Positions 50,877 to 60,521 of a stretch of DNA of 64,000 bases are shown here, one piece after another (positions within the stretch are counted from its first letter, which is position 1; every line of letters starts with the position of its first letter). The stretch covers positions 6,348-70,347 of the forward strand of contig CAZZVQ010000014.1 of assembly GCA_964657565.1 (NCBI GenBank), in the 5' to 3' direction. The DNA is from JAVVHH01 sp964657565 (lineage in GTDB: Bacteria > Pseudomonadota > Alphaproteobacteria > Acetobacterales > Acetobacteraceae). Below the pieces are notes generated by a model, which ran no database searches, was not told where the DNA came from, and was given only the letters and a program-made list of their open reading frames with translations. The position numbers and the translations under genes were made by a program.

Positions 50877-52612
50877 CTGGCGGCCCGACGCTCCGCCAGG
50901 CGTACGACATCGTCATCATCGGGGGTGGGTCAGCCGGTGCCGTGCTCGCACATCGGCTGTCCGCGGATGCGCGGCTCACGGTGGGCTTGTTCGAGGCCGG
51001 CCCCGACATCCTTCCCGGCGCCGTGCCCGACATCATCGCAGACAGCTACCCTGGCTTGGCCTATTTCGACCCCCGGTTCCATTGGCAAGACCTGCGCGTG
51101 CACACGCGGACGGCTCGGGCCAATTCCGGGCAAGCTGCCGACAGTAAGCTCGAGCAGGCGAGAGTCATGGGCGGGGGCTCGAGCATCAACGGCCAGTTCG
51201 CGGTCAGAGGCTTGCCGCAGGACTACGACGGCTGGGCCGCTCTTGGCGCGTCCGGCTGGGGTTACGACGCCATGCTTGGGGCACTGAAGCGGCTCGAGCG
51301 GGACCAGGACTTCACCGGGCCGTTGCATGGAAGCGTGGGTCCAATTCCGATCCGGCGCGTGTTCCCGTCCGATTGGGCCCCGTTCACTTTGTCCGTCCTC
51401 CGCGCGATGGAACGCGAGGGTGCCTCGTACCGCGATGACTACAACGCGACCTCGGAGGACGGCCTGTTCCCAATGCCGCTTTCGAACGAGGCCGGTCAGC
51501 GGGTCTCGACCGCGACCGCCTATCTGGATGCGGCAACCAGGCGAAGGCCCAACCTCCACATCGTCGCGAACGCCACGGTCGAAACCCTCCAGATGGCGGG
51601 CCGCCGGGTCGAGGGCATGATCGTGACCATCGATGGCGCACGCCGATCGGTCCGGGCGCGCGAAGTGATCGTCAGCGCGGGAGCTTTGCACTCGCCCGGG
51701 CTGCTGATGCGGGCGGGCATCGGGCCGGGCGATCACCTGCGCGCCATGGGCATAGAGGTGGTCCATCACCTCCCCGGCGTGGGCGAGAACCTTTGCGATC
51801 ACCCGCACATCGCCTTCGGCATGCACCTCCGGCCCCATGCCAGGCTACGCCGCGGACAGCGTCGACATATCTTCATGGGCGCGCGTTATTCGTCCGGCGT
51901 TGCCGGATGTGGCCCAGGGGACATGCTGCTTATGCCCGTAAACCGGGCCGGCTGGCATCGGCTGGGCTTGTCGCTCGGCGCCATCAACGTTTGCGTCAAC
52001 ACTTCTTACTCGCGCGGCACGGTCCGGCTCCGGACAGCCGACCCTGGCACCGAGCCGCTGGTGGAGTTGAATTTGGCCTCGGACGGCCGCGATCTGTCGC
52101 GACTGGTGGACGCGTTCAAGCGCATCCGACGGTTGGCGCAAAGCCCGGAGGTCCAAGACAGTATCAACACCTTCTTCCTCGCGGGCTATTCTGACGAGGT
52201 GCGCAGGCTCTCGGTCCGAAGCCGTCGGACGTGGATCAAGACTGCCGTGGCCGCGGCATTATTGGATTTCGGGCCGACCCGGGGCGCGATGATCCGGTGG
52301 AAGTTCGGTAGGCCGGACCGGGTCGACCGCATGGCCGCCGATGATGAGCAGATCGCGGATTGGGTGCGCGCGAACGTCTGGTCGGGTTGGCACGTATCCG
52401 GGACCTGCCGGATTGGTCGCGATGACGACACGTTCGCAGTGCTGGACGCGCACTGCCGAGTGCGCGGCATCGCCGGCCTGCGCGTGGTTGACGCGTCGGT
52501 CATGCCCGCTGTCGTCAGCGCGAACACGAATATCACGACGATCGCCATCGCTGAACGCGCCAGCGACCTCATCCTCAATCCATCGACGGAGCCCGCTCAT
52601 GCGCGCCAATAA
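50867..52612 (+). CDS. GMC-family FAD oxidoreductase
   Basis: A 581-residue glucose-methanol-choline oxidoreductase. It has the FAD Rossmann motif YDIVIIGGGSAGAVLAHRLS, the GMC signature KLEQARVMGGGSSINGQFAVRG, the second signature GALHSPGLLMRAGIG, and the catalytic region SGWHVSGTCRIG with NTNITTIAIAERASDLI at the end. It oxidises an alcohol group. The GTG start at 50867 lies ten bases inside the end of the racemase gene and gives a normal N-terminus. In the operon it may oxidise a hydroxyl on the imported compound. Confidence 0.9.
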   Translation: MPVTGGPTLRQAYDIVIIGGGSAGAVLAHRLSADARLTVGLFEAGPDILPGAVPDIIADSYPGLAYFDPRFHWQDLRVHTRTARANSGQAADSKLEQARVMGGGSSINGQFAVRGLPQDYDGWAALGASGWGYDAMLGALKRLERDQDFTGPLHGSVGPIPIRRVFPSDWAPFTLSVLRAMEREGASYRDDYNATSEDGLFPMPLSNEAGQRVSTATAYLDAATRRRPNLHIVANATVETLQMAGRRVEGMIVTIDGARRSVRAREVIVSAGALHSPGLLMRAGIGPGDHLRAMGIEVVHHLPGVGENLCDHPHIAFGMHLRPHARLRRGQRRHIFMGARYSSGVAGCGPGDMLLMPVNRAGWHRLGLSLGAINVCVNTSYSRGTVRLRTADPGTEPLVELNLASDGRDLSRLVDAFKRIRRLAQSPEVQDSINTFFLAGYSDEVRRLSVRSRRTWIKTAVAAALLDFGPTRGAMIRWKFGRPDRVDRMAADDEQIADWVRANVWSGWHVSGTCRIGRDDDTFAVLDAHCRVRGIAGLRVVDASVMPAVVSANTNITTIAIAERASDLILNPSTEPAHARQ

Positions 52613-53396
52613 CGTCCGTACGCTTTGGTCGGAAGACCGTGTTGTCTACAATGGGTGGCTGATGGTGCCCTCCTCGATCACGGCGGAGATGCTCTCCCGC
52701 CAAGGCTGGGACAGCATCACCATCGATATGCAGCACGGCCTGATCGATTACTCCGATGCGGTACCGATGCTGCAGGCGATCTCGAACACCGATGCGACGC
52801 CGCTCGTCCGCGTCCCCTCGAACGAGAGTGGCATCATCGGCAAAATGCTCGATGCCGGGGCGTATGGGATCATCTGCCCGATGATCAACACACGGGCCCA
52901 GTGCGAGGCGTTCGTAAAATCGTGCCGGTATGCGCCCGTGGGATACCGCAGCATGGGGCCCGTGCGCGCCACGATGTATGCTGGTCCTGACTACGCCCGG
53001 GGGGCCAATGCAACCGTGCTCACCATGGGCATGATCGAGACGGCCGAAGCGGTGGCCAACATCGATGAAATTCTCTCGACGCCGGGCTTGGACGCGATCT
53101 TCGTCGGTCCCTCGGACCTGTCGGTCTCGTACGGCTGCGATCCCGGCTTTGACCCTCGCTTTCCCCAGGTGTACGAGGCGATCCTGATTATCGCGGCCGC
53201 GGCCAAGCGGCATGGCGTGGTCGCTGGCATCCACACCGGTTCCGTCGGCTACACGCAGGAGATGATCGCGGCTGGCTACAAGTTCTTCGCTTATCTCAGC
53301 GAGTTCCGTTTCATGGCGCTGGCTGGGGCGGACGCGCTGCGGTCGCTGCGGGAGGGAGCGGTTCAGGCGACTGCATCGGGCGGCAATTCATATTGA
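52599..53396 (+). CDS. HpcH/HpaI-family aldolase, second copy
   Basis: A 265-residue class II aldolase. Its markers are NGWLMVPSSITAEMLSRQGWDSITIDMQHGLIDY, PLVRVPSNESGIIGKMLDAGAYGIICPMI, MGMIETAEAVANIDEIL and IFVGPSDLSVSYG. It is clearly a different branch from the copy at 42710, with MQHG instead of LEHAP and a longer Tyr/Phe-rich end. It probably cleaves a hydroxy-oxo acid produced by the preceding oxidoreductases. It overlaps the GMC gene by 14 bases and the next gene by four. Confidence 0.9.
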   Translation: MRANNVRTLWSEDRVVYNGWLMVPSSITAEMLSRQGWDSITIDMQHGLIDYSDAVPMLQAISNTDATPLVRVPSNESGIIGKMLDAGAYGIICPMINTRAQCEAFVKSCRYAPVGYRSMGPVRATMYAGPDYARGANATVLTMGMIETAEAVANIDEILSTPGLDAIFVGPSDLSVSYGCDPGFDPRFPQVYEAILIIAAAAKRHGVVAGIHTGSVGYTQEMIAAGYKFFAYLSEFRFMALAGADALRSLREGAVQATASGGNSY

Positions 53397-54676
53397 ACCG
53401 CACGTTGTCGACCCAATCCGGCCCCAGGCGGAAAGCGACCGTCGTGGGTGCCGGCATCGTCGGCGTGTGCTGCGCCAGCTACCTGCAGCGGGAAGGCTTC
53501 GACGTGGAAATCGTCGATCCCGAGCCGCCCGGGACGATGTGCTCGCACGGAAACGCGGGCGGCATATGTCCCGGCTCATGCGTCCCGATCGCTGGGCCAG
53601 GCATGCTGTCCAAGGTTCCCGGGTGGCTGCTCGACCCGGAAGGACCGCTGCATATTCGCCTGGCCTATCTACCGCGCCTGTTGCCCTGGTTGGTGCGGTT
53701 CTTGCGCGCCGGTCGGGAAAGCGAGGTGCGCCGGATCTCAGCCTCACTCCGAGCGCTGCACGCGCAGACGTTCGCCTTATACGAGCCGCTACTCCGCGAT
53801 GCCGGCTGCCCGGACCTGCTCGAGCGGCACGGCCAGCTCTTCGTCTACGATGACGACGTCGGCCCGGCAAAAGATAGCTTTGGCCTCGAGCTCCGACGCG
53901 AGGCAGGCGTCGTCGTCGAAGTGCTGAACCAAGACGAATTGCGGCAGCTCGAGCCGTCGCTGGCACCGATCTTCAAGAGTGCGGTATTTCTGCCCGAGCA
54001 GGGGCAGTGCAAAAACCCAGGACGACTCGTGGCTGCGCTCGCCGATGCCGTGTTGCGCAACGGCGGCACGTGGCACAGGGGCCGGGTGCGCGGGGTGCGC
54101 TTCGCTGGGGGGCGCCCGGCGGCCCTGGCGACGGATGAGGGTGAGATCCCTGTGGAGACGCTGGTGATCGCGGCCGGTGCCTGGTCGGGCAAACTGGCGT
54201 CCCAACTTGGGAGCCCGGTGCCGCTCGAGACCGAGCGCGGCTACCACGCCACGGTCACCGGCACACATACCGGCCTGCGCATCCAAACGATGTGGGCGAA
54301 CCGGAAGTTCGTCGCCGCACCGATGGAGGATGGGATCCGCTTCGCTGGCACGGTCGAGTTTGCCGGGCTCGACGCCCCGCCCGACATGCGCAGGGCCGAC
54401 ATCTTGCTGCGCCAGGGCCGACGCATGTTCCCCCAGCTTGCCGAGGCACCGGTCACCCAGTGGATGGGGCATCGCCCGAGCCTTCCCGACAGCCTGCCCG
54501 TGATCGGCAGGTCGCCGCACCATGACAACGTCCTTTTCGCATTCGGTCACGGACACATGGGGCTGATCGGCGGCTCCGTCACCGGACGGCTGATCGCCGA
54601 CTTGGCGGCGAGCCACCAACCGACCGTCGATGTGCATCCTTACAGGGTAGACAGGTTCCGTTCGCAGACGCCGTAG
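53393..54676 (+). CDS. DadA-like D-amino-acid dehydrogenase
   Basis: A 427-residue FAD-dependent oxidoreductase of the DAO/DadA family: ATVVGAGIVGVCCASYLQREGFDVEIVD, SHGNAGGICPG, a GQLFVYDD region and the closing GHGHMGLIGGSVTGRLIADL. It fits D-amino-acid or D-hydroxyproline dehydrogenases. The start is a rare TTG overlapping the aldolase stop by four bases, the only start that keeps the Rossmann motif near residue 15. Together with the epimerase it suggests conversion of an L-proline analogue to the D form and then to an imine. Confidence 0.9.
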   Translation: MNRTLSTQSGPRRKATVVGAGIVGVCCASYLQREGFDVEIVDPEPPGTMCSHGNAGGICPGSCVPIAGPGMLSKVPGWLLDPEGPLHIRLAYLPRLLPWLVRFLRAGRESEVRRISASLRALHAQTFALYEPLLRDAGCPDLLERHGQLFVYDDDVGPAKDSFGLELRREAGVVVEVLNQDELRQLEPSLAPIFKSAVFLPEQGQCKNPGRLVAALADAVLRNGGTWHRGRVRGVRFAGGRPAALATDEGEIPVETLVIAAGAWSGKLASQLGSPVPLETERGYHATVTGTHTGLRIQTMWANRKFVAAPMEDGIRFAGTVEFAGLDAPPDMRRADILLRQGRRMFPQLAEAPVTQWMGHRPSLPDSLPVIGRSPHHDNVLFAFGHGHMGLIGGSVTGRLIADLAASHQPTVDVHPYRVDRFRSQTP

Positions 54677-55412
54677 CGTTCGGCTGCGACTGTGTCATGC
54701 GCCGACAGCCGCCGAATAGGCCCACTTCGACCTGCATACCCCACCCGGTCTGGACATTTCGGACACGCTGGAGCGCCCGAAGGCGGCATTGCCGTCCAGC
54801 GTGACCAAAAACCCTGGACGATGCTTATCCCGGCCATACATCCCGCCCGGCGTGCCGGTTGTGGCTGTCCTCGTCTCCACCAATCGGGCTGCCGGAGTCG
54901 AACCGCAGCTCTGGCCTTGGGCGATCAGCGCTTGTCCGAGCACGGCCAGCCCGGCCGGCAACGTGACCAGCGCGACCTCACCGGTGACCTGATCTCGCGC
55001 CACGGTGAACACCGCCGGGCAGGCGTCGAGCGGCTTGCCGTGCGACGAACAATCCCGGGTACCGAGCAAGTAGAAGTCGAACCGACGATCATCGGCGGCG
55101 ATCCGCCCCGGCGGCGGCGACTCCACCCTGGCTAGGTAGTCGTGCAGCGTGCGGGACGAGTGCCTGATCCGGGCGATCGTGCCGCCCACCGACCGGCAGG
55201 ACGACCACACCCTGTCGGTCAGCCGCGACGACGAGGTGGCCGGCCTGAGCGAGCATTTCCGGCCGGCAAGCTTCCTGCAAGCGTGGATCGACCGTCCACC
55301 GCAGGTCCTTTCTAGCGCTCCTAATCTAGGGCCTTTCGACGAGGACTGCTCGGCATCGTTTAGCGAAACTTAACCATTCGAGGCGACAAGCTGTCGGACA
55401 GCTGGTTGCGTG
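54677..55412. other. Intergenic stretch, possibly a decayed gene
   Basis: No confident gene. A minus-strand frame at 54695-55210 (171 residues) includes DDRRFDFYLLGTRDCSSHG and TVARDQVTGEVALVTLPAGLAVLGQALIAQG, which look protein-like in composition. Its ends look random, the start is unsupported and other frames are open in parts. It may be a frameshifted relic. Confidence 0.4.
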
Positions 55413-55937
55413 ATGACGGTATTGAAATCCATGGACCTCTTCGCAGAACGGCGACGCTCGCTTGCCGTAAAAGGGTTGGGCGTTCTCGATACGCCACCCG
55501 AGCCCGCGTTCGACCGTTTTGTGATCGAAGCTGCGGCGTCATTCGAGACACCAATCGCACTACTCTCGCTTATTCACAGTGACGAACAATGGTTCAAGGC
55601 CGGGCACGGCCTGGTACTCACCTGCATTCCACGCTCTGCCGGTTTCTGCGGCTCCGTGCTCGACCAATATGGGGCGCTAGAGAGCTGCGATCCCGAACAC
55701 GATTCGCGATTCGCCAAGCTGGCGGTTGTCACCGGCGACCCGTTTATCCGCTACTACATCGGCGCACCATTGAGGCTGTTGAGCGGCGTCGGCGTTGGGG
55801 CGTTGTGCGTGCTCGATACCGTCAGAAGGCCGCCTGCTTCCGGCGATCAGCGGGCGTATCTACTCGGCCTGGCTCGTCAGGCTTCCATGGCGCTGGAAGC
55901 GCGCGCTGATCTCTGGCGTCTGGGAGCGGTGGCATGA
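55413..55937 (+). CDS. GAF-domain sensor protein
   Basis: A 174-residue single GAF domain protein: GVLDTPPEPAFDRFVIEAAASFETPIALLSLIHSDEQWFKAGHGL, CGSVLDQYGALESCDPEHDSRF and YYIGAPLRLLSGVGVGALCVLD. This subfamily (ERR..AV..LGVLDTPPEPAFD start) usually precedes or is fused to signalling domains. It overlaps the GGDEF-EAL gene by four bases, so the two are probably one signalling unit. Confidence 0.9.
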   Translation: MTVLKSMDLFAERRRSLAVKGLGVLDTPPEPAFDRFVIEAAASFETPIALLSLIHSDEQWFKAGHGLVLTCIPRSAGFCGSVLDQYGALESCDPEHDSRFAKLAVVTGDPFIRYYIGAPLRLLSGVGVGALCVLDTVRRPPASGDQRAYLLGLARQASMALEARADLWRLGAVA

Positions 55938-58036
55938 CGCGCGTCGCGCTCTGCCTGACGCAGCAGCATGACCTGCCTCTCGTAGCCTTAGCGGTGCTGA
56001 TCTGCCTTATCGGTTCTGCCACGAGCGTCCAGCTGTTCGGGCGCATCAAATCGGCCACGGGCCCCAGCCGGCTCGGGTGGGTGATCCTGGCGGCGGCCGG
56101 CACCGGCACCATGGTCTGGTCGACCCACTTTGTGGCGATGATGGCCTTCCGAACGCAAGCGCGGGTCGTCCTCGATCCGTTTATCACATTGATCTCGCTG
56201 CTCGTCGCAATCGCGTTGGCGGCGCCTGGGCTCGCACTGGCTAGCCGTCAACCTCGCTGGGTCGGTGCAGCCGGAGGCGCCCTGATCGGCGCGGCTGTCT
56301 CGGCGATGCATTATCTCGGCATGGTGGCCTACCGGTTGGATGGAACCGTCACGTGGGACTGGCGCTACGTCGTCGCTTCCGTGGTCATAGCCTCGCTGTT
56401 CGGGGCAGTTGCCTTCCACGTGGTCAATCAATCTGGCCGCTGGCGCAAGCTCCAAGCCGCAGGGCTTCTTGGGTTTGCGGTAGCGGCCCTGCATTTCACC
56501 GGCATGGCCGCCATGAACATCACGGTGCTGGATTTCGGTGACGGCCTTTCGGACGGGGCGATGGCAGCGCTTGCCGTGACGACCGCGGTTGCTGCCCTGC
56601 TGGTCATCGGTTGCGCAGCAGTCAGTGCGCTCATCGACGGGCATACACAGGACGAGTCTTACCGGCGGCTGCGCCACATGGCGCTGCACGACGGCCTGAC
56701 CGATCTGCCTAACCGCGTCAGCTTCAACGAGGAGCTGAGCCGGCGCCTGGAAATGGGAGGTGGTTACAGCTGCATGGCCGTCGTCATGCTGGACCTATCG
56801 CGCTTCAAGGCCGTTAACGACACTTACGGGCATCAGGCTGGCGACCAGTTGCTGATCGCGCTTGCGGCTCGCCTGTCCTCCATGACGCGGGTCGGAGAGT
56901 ACGTCTCGCGCCTTGGCGGCGATGAGTTTGCTGTGCTGGTGTCCTACGACAAGCCTGCGGAGCTGTCGGCTTTCCTGGAGCATCTCCAGGCAATCTTCGC
57001 CACCCCGTTCGCGTTCGAGCGATTCACCGCCTCAATCAGCGGCAACATTGGTGTCGCGCTGGCGATCCAGGACGGCCGTGATGCCGATACCCTCCTCGCC
57101 AAGGCCGATCTTGCCATGTATCGGGCCAAGTCGGTCCGTTCAGGGGAACCCTGCTTCTATGAGCCCGGGATGGACGATGCCGTGCGCGATCGACGCGACC
57201 TTGCCAATGACCTGCGGGCAGCGATCACTGTGGGGTCGTTTGAGCTGCACTATCAGGTGCAGGTCTCAGTCGGCACCGGCGACATCACAGGCTACGAGGC
57301 ACTGATCCGCTGGCACCATCCGACCCGCGGGCTGATCCCGCCTGGAGTGTTCATCCCTCTCGCCGAAGAGATAGGCGAGATCATACCTCTGAGCGTCTGG
57401 GTATTTCGCCAGGCCTGTTCCGAAGCGTCGCTATGGCCGAACCGGCATAGCGTCTCCGTCAACTTGTCGCCGATTCATCTGTCCGATCCCGACCTTATCA
57501 AGACATTACGATCAGCGCTCGACGACAGCGGCTTGGCGACCGAGCGCCTGACATTAGAACTGACCGAGAGCGCCATCATCCGCGATCGCGAATTCGCGCT
57601 GTGTCAGCTGGCCACGCTTCAACGCATGGGGATCGGGATTGCCCTGGACGATTTTGGTATCGGCTATTCCTCTCTCGATGTCCTTCGATCCTTCCCGTTC
57701 AACCGCATCAAGTTGGACATGTCGTTCGTAGCCGAGATCGAGCGCAACCAGCAGGCAGTGTCGATTCTGCGGTCCATTGCAGCGCTGGGTGAGACGCTGA
57801 ACATGCCGGTGCTGGCGGAAGGGATCGAGAACGCAGCACAACTTTCAATCGTTGCACGCGAAGGGTGCGCGGCAATCCAAGGCTATCTGATCGGAAAGCC
57901 ATCACGCACGTTAGCCGACCCCAGCCAGGTAAGACATGCGATGAAGCTCGGCCCGCATGATACTCTGCCGAGTGGTCCTGGACGCTCTGACCTCGTGGCA
58001 AAACCCGACCTTGCTCTGGCTACAGCCCTCGGCTGA
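55934..58036 (+). CDS. MHYT-GGDEF-EAL cyclic-di-GMP protein
   Basis: A 700-residue membrane protein. The N-terminal MHYT domain has six or seven helices (about residues 10-230) with STHFVAMMAF, SAMHYLGMVAY and ALHFTGMAAM, a sensor that may bind copper, O2 or NO. A GGDEF domain (about 245-410) has FKAVNDTYGHQAGD and SRLGGDEFAVL, with no RxxD inhibition site before it. An EAL domain (about 420-680) keeps YEALIRWHHP, LELTESAI, ALDDFGIGYSS, KLDMSF and AEGIE, so phosphodiesterase residues look intact. It may both make and break c-di-GMP. It is coupled to the GAF protein gene. Confidence 0.93.
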   Translation: MTRVALCLTQQHDLPLVALAVLICLIGSATSVQLFGRIKSATGPSRLGWVILAAAGTGTMVWSTHFVAMMAFRTQARVVLDPFITLISLLVAIALAAPGLALASRQPRWVGAAGGALIGAAVSAMHYLGMVAYRLDGTVTWDWRYVVASVVIASLFGAVAFHVVNQSGRWRKLQAAGLLGFAVAALHFTGMAAMNITVLDFGDGLSDGAMAALAVTTAVAALLVIGCAAVSALIDGHTQDESYRRLRHMALHDGLTDLPNRVSFNEELSRRLEMGGGYSCMAVVMLDLSRFKAVNDTYGHQAGDQLLIALAARLSSMTRVGEYVSRLGGDEFAVLVSYDKPAELSAFLEHLQAIFATPFAFERFTASISGNIGVALAIQDGRDADTLLAKADLAMYRAKSVRSGEPCFYEPGMDDAVRDRRDLANDLRAAITVGSFELHYQVQVSVGTGDITGYEALIRWHHPTRGLIPPGVFIPLAEEIGEIIPLSVWVFRQACSEASLWPNRHSVSVNLSPIHLSDPDLIKTLRSALDDSGLATERLTLELTESAIIRDREFALCQLATLQRMGIGIALDDFGIGYSSLDVLRSFPFNRIKLDMSFVAEIERNQQAVSILRSIAALGETLNMPVLAEGIENAAQLSIVAREGCAAIQGYLIGKPSRTLADPSQVRHAMKLGPHDTLPSGPGRSDLVAKPDLALATALG

Positions 58037-58056
58037 AAAGCAACCTCTGCTCGGCG

Positions 58057-58584
58057 CGACCGATCCAACAGGCGACCGACAGCACGACGCGCGTGCCGAC
58101 GCTGTGGCTTTATGCCGAAAACGACGGCTGGTTCCGCCCCGGCCTGGTTAGCCGGTTGCGAGCCGCCTATACCGGAAGCGGCGGACAAGCTGAACTCGTC
58201 GTGCTGCCTCCCTTCGGCTCGGACGGACACGCCTTGTTCTACGCCGAAGGCGGAAAGCAGTGGCTGCTGCCTGAGCTCGACCGGTTCCTACGGGCGTATA
58301 AGCTGCCGAGTTGGGACGAAGCCAGCTTCGCCTCCCTCCTGAAAAGCCCGGCGCCGGCTGACCGACAAAGTGTGGAAAGCTATCTGACTACGCAGCCGTC
58401 CGAGAAGGCGTTGGCGCTTGGGTTACACGGTGGTGCTTACTGGCACCAGGGCAGTGCGACATTGGAGGAGGCACGGCGAGACACGCTCACGTACTGCCGC
58501 AAGCAGACCGGAGCCGACTGCCACCTAGTGGCGGAGAACTACATACTCGTGCCAACGGCGACCAAAGATACCATGCCTCCCTGA
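58057..58584 (+). pseudogene. C-terminal fragment of a dienelactone-hydrolase-like protein
   Basis: The frame gives RVPTLWLYAENDGWFRPGLVSRL, with the catalytic Asp, then PPFGSDGHALFYAEGGKQWLLPELDRFL, with the catalytic His, and an extra C-terminal domain with ALALGLHGGAYWHQG and CRKQTGADCHLVAEN. The N-terminal half with the Ser nucleophile is missing: upstream is the end of the GGDEF-EAL gene. No proper start exists; the first usable codon is GTG 58093. I read it as a truncated gene whose front was replaced at about 58040-58060. Confidence 0.75.
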
Positions 58585-58706
58585 GGCTTCCTTAATGAAT
58601 GCCGGATCGAGTTGTTCGGGGCCGCTTCATCCAACTCAGCGCTTGGTGCGCCATATAACGCTAAAAGGAACCCGCCATTTACCGCTGAAGGCCACATTCG
58701 CCCACT

Positions 58707-59282
58707 ATGAGCAACACGCGCCAGCCTCATGTGCCGACCGCTGGATCCGACGCAAACCAGACTTTTGCGTCAGCTTCCGTTACGCTTCCAGGGTCAGCCA
58801 CGGAGCGTCCGGTGATCCCCGTCTCAGGCCTCTATGAAAGCCACCTCACGGTAGCCGATCTGGATCGGTCGATCGCATTCTACCGCGATGTTGTTGGGCT
58901 TGAACTGGCACACACCATACCAGCTCGGCATGCTGCGTTCTTATGGGTCGGCGGACGCGAGCGATCCATGCTCGGTCTGTGGTGCATTCATAGTTCGCCC
59001 GTTCGGCTGAGACTGCACATCGCCTTTACTACTGAACTGGAGCACGTCAGGAGGTCGGTTGCCGTCCTCCGGTCCAAAGGCATCGTTCCTCGGGCAGGTG
59101 GTGGCGGTCCAGAGCTCACGGAGCCCGTTGTATTCCCATGGATGCCCGCAGCGAGCGTCTACTTCGACGACCCCGACGGCCACTCGCTGGAGTACATCGC
59201 TGTTCTCCCTCATCCACCACGGCCCGACTTGACCGGAACGGTTTCACTGTCCGCCTGGGAGGCAATGAACACCTCCGGGTGA
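58707..59282 (+). CDS. VOC-family (glyoxalase/bleomycin resistance-like) protein
   Basis: A 191-residue protein with one VOC module after about 40 unrelated N-terminal residues: GLYESHLTVADLDRSIAFYRDVVGLELAH, ERSMLGLWCIH, RLHIAFTTELEHVRRSV, ASVYFDDPDGHSLEYIAVL. The conserved metal positions (His in ESHLTV, His in LHIAF, Glu in LEYIA) are visible. It may act in fosfomycin-like resistance or in small-molecule metabolism. Its last 39 bases overlap the end of the convergent CoA-transferase gene. A start at about 58812 is also possible. Confidence 0.82.
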   Translation: MSNTRQPHVPTAGSDANQTFASASVTLPGSATERPVIPVSGLYESHLTVADLDRSIAFYRDVVGLELAHTIPARHAAFLWVGGRERSMLGLWCIHSSPVRLRLHIAFTTELEHVRRSVAVLRSKGIVPRAGGGGPELTEPVVFPWMPAASVYFDDPDGHSLEYIAVLPHPPRPDLTGTVSLSAWEAMNTSG

Positions 59283-60521
59283 CACGTTGCCGCCCAACAC
59301 CGTCGCTGCGGTCAATGCGTCCAGATCGGCGCCGACGATTCCCAGCTCGGCCAGCAACTCGATGTTGTGCTGTCCCAGCTCCGGCGCCGCGGTTCGGATC
59401 GATCCGGGCGTGCCCATCAGCCGAGGCACCACATGGTGCATCGGCAACTGGCCCATCTCGGCATCCGGATAGTCCGCAATCAACTCCCGCTCGATCACGT
59501 GCGGGTCCTCCATGATCTGGGCGGTGTCGTAGATCGGCCCGATGGTCACCTCGGCGGCTTCGAAAAAGGTGACGTTCTCCGCCTGGGTGCGCTCGGCGAT
59601 GAAGGCGCCGATGATGGCATCCAACGCCTCGACGTTGCGAAGCCGATCGGCGTTGGTCCTGAACCGGGGGTCGTCCACCAGGTCCGGCCGTCCGATGGCG
59701 CGAAACAACCGCTCGGCCATCTTCTGGATCGAGCCGGACAGTCCGACATACCGGCCGTCCTTGCAGACAAAGGCGTTACGCGGCGCGGAGTTGGTGGAGC
59801 GACTTCCCGTGCGCGGCTTGACCTGTCCACTCAGCCGATAGTTCGCCGCCTGCGGACTCAGGATGGAGAAAAGCGGGTCCAGCAACGGCAGGTCGATCAC
59901 CTGTCCCACCCCGCCATTCACCTCCACCTCCCGCAGCGCGATCATGGCGGCCGACGCGCCATACAGCCCGGCTACGCCGTCGGCGAGATACATGGGCGGC
60001 AGCACCGGCTCACGGTCTGCAAAGCCGTTGATCGCGGCAAAGCCGGACGCGCCCTCGATCACGGTGCCGAAGCCGGGGCGCTGCGCGTATGGCCCGGTCT
60101 GGCCCCACCCCGAAATGCGGATGATCACCAGCCGTGGGTTGAGCGCGAGCAGCACGTCGGGCCCAAGTCCAATGGCTTCCAGCACGCCGGGTCGGAAGCT
60201 CTCGACGAAGATACGGGCGGACGGCACCAGCTTGCGGACGATGTCGATCGCCCTGGGATCCCGCAGGTTCAAGGACAGGCTCTTCTTGTTTCGGGCGTAG
60301 ATCTTCCAGTGGGTCGAGACACCCTCCGTTTTCCACGCCCGCAACGTGTCGCCCTCGAGCGGCTCGACCTTGATCACGTCGGCCCCGTAGTCGCCGAGCA
60401 TCTGCGTCAGGGCGTTGCCGGCGAACAGGCGCGACAGATCCAGCACGCGAACGCCGTGCAGCGGACCTGTCTGCCCCGGCTGATAGTCCCGCCGATGCAA
60501 ACCTTGGCCCAAGGCCGTCAT
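59244..60521 (-). CDS. CaiB/BaiF-family CoA-transferase
   Basis: A 425-residue class III CoA-transferase: LHGVRVLDLSRLFAGNALTQMLGDYGADVIKVEPLEGDTLR at the N-terminus, RNKKSLSLNLRDP, the stretch RISGWGQTGPYAQRPGFGTVIEGASG and the catalytic Asp181 in MYLADGVAGLYGA. It moves CoA between organic acids. Its start overlaps the MmgE/PrpD gene stop by four bases. The operon with an AtoE-type carrier suggests activation of an imported short or branched carboxylic acid. Confidence 0.92.
   Translation of the reverse strand: MTALGQGLHRRDYQPGQTGPLHGVRVLDLSRLFAGNALTQMLGDYGADVIKVEPLEGDTLRAWKTEGVSTHWKIYARNKKSLSLNLRDPRAIDIVRKLVPSARIFVESFRPGVLEAIGLGPDVLLALNPRLVIIRISGWGQTGPYAQRPGFGTVIEGASGFAAINGFADREPVLPPMYLADGVAGLYGASAAMIALREVEVNGGVGQVIDLPLLDPLFSILSPQAANYRLSGQVKPRTGSRSTNSAPRNAFVCKDGRYVGLSGSIQKMAERLFRAIGRPDLVDDPRFRTNADRLRNVEALDAIIGAFIAERTQAENVTFFEAAEVTIGPIYDTAQIMEDPHVIERELIADYPDAEMGQLPMHHVVPRLMGTPGSIRTAAPELGQHNIELLAELGIVGADLDALTAATVLGGNVSPGGVHCLPGGQ

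Noticed and set aside
54695..55210. 171-residue minus-strand frame
   Set aside because: Partly protein-like, but the ends look random and other frames are open too; it may be a relic, not a gene.
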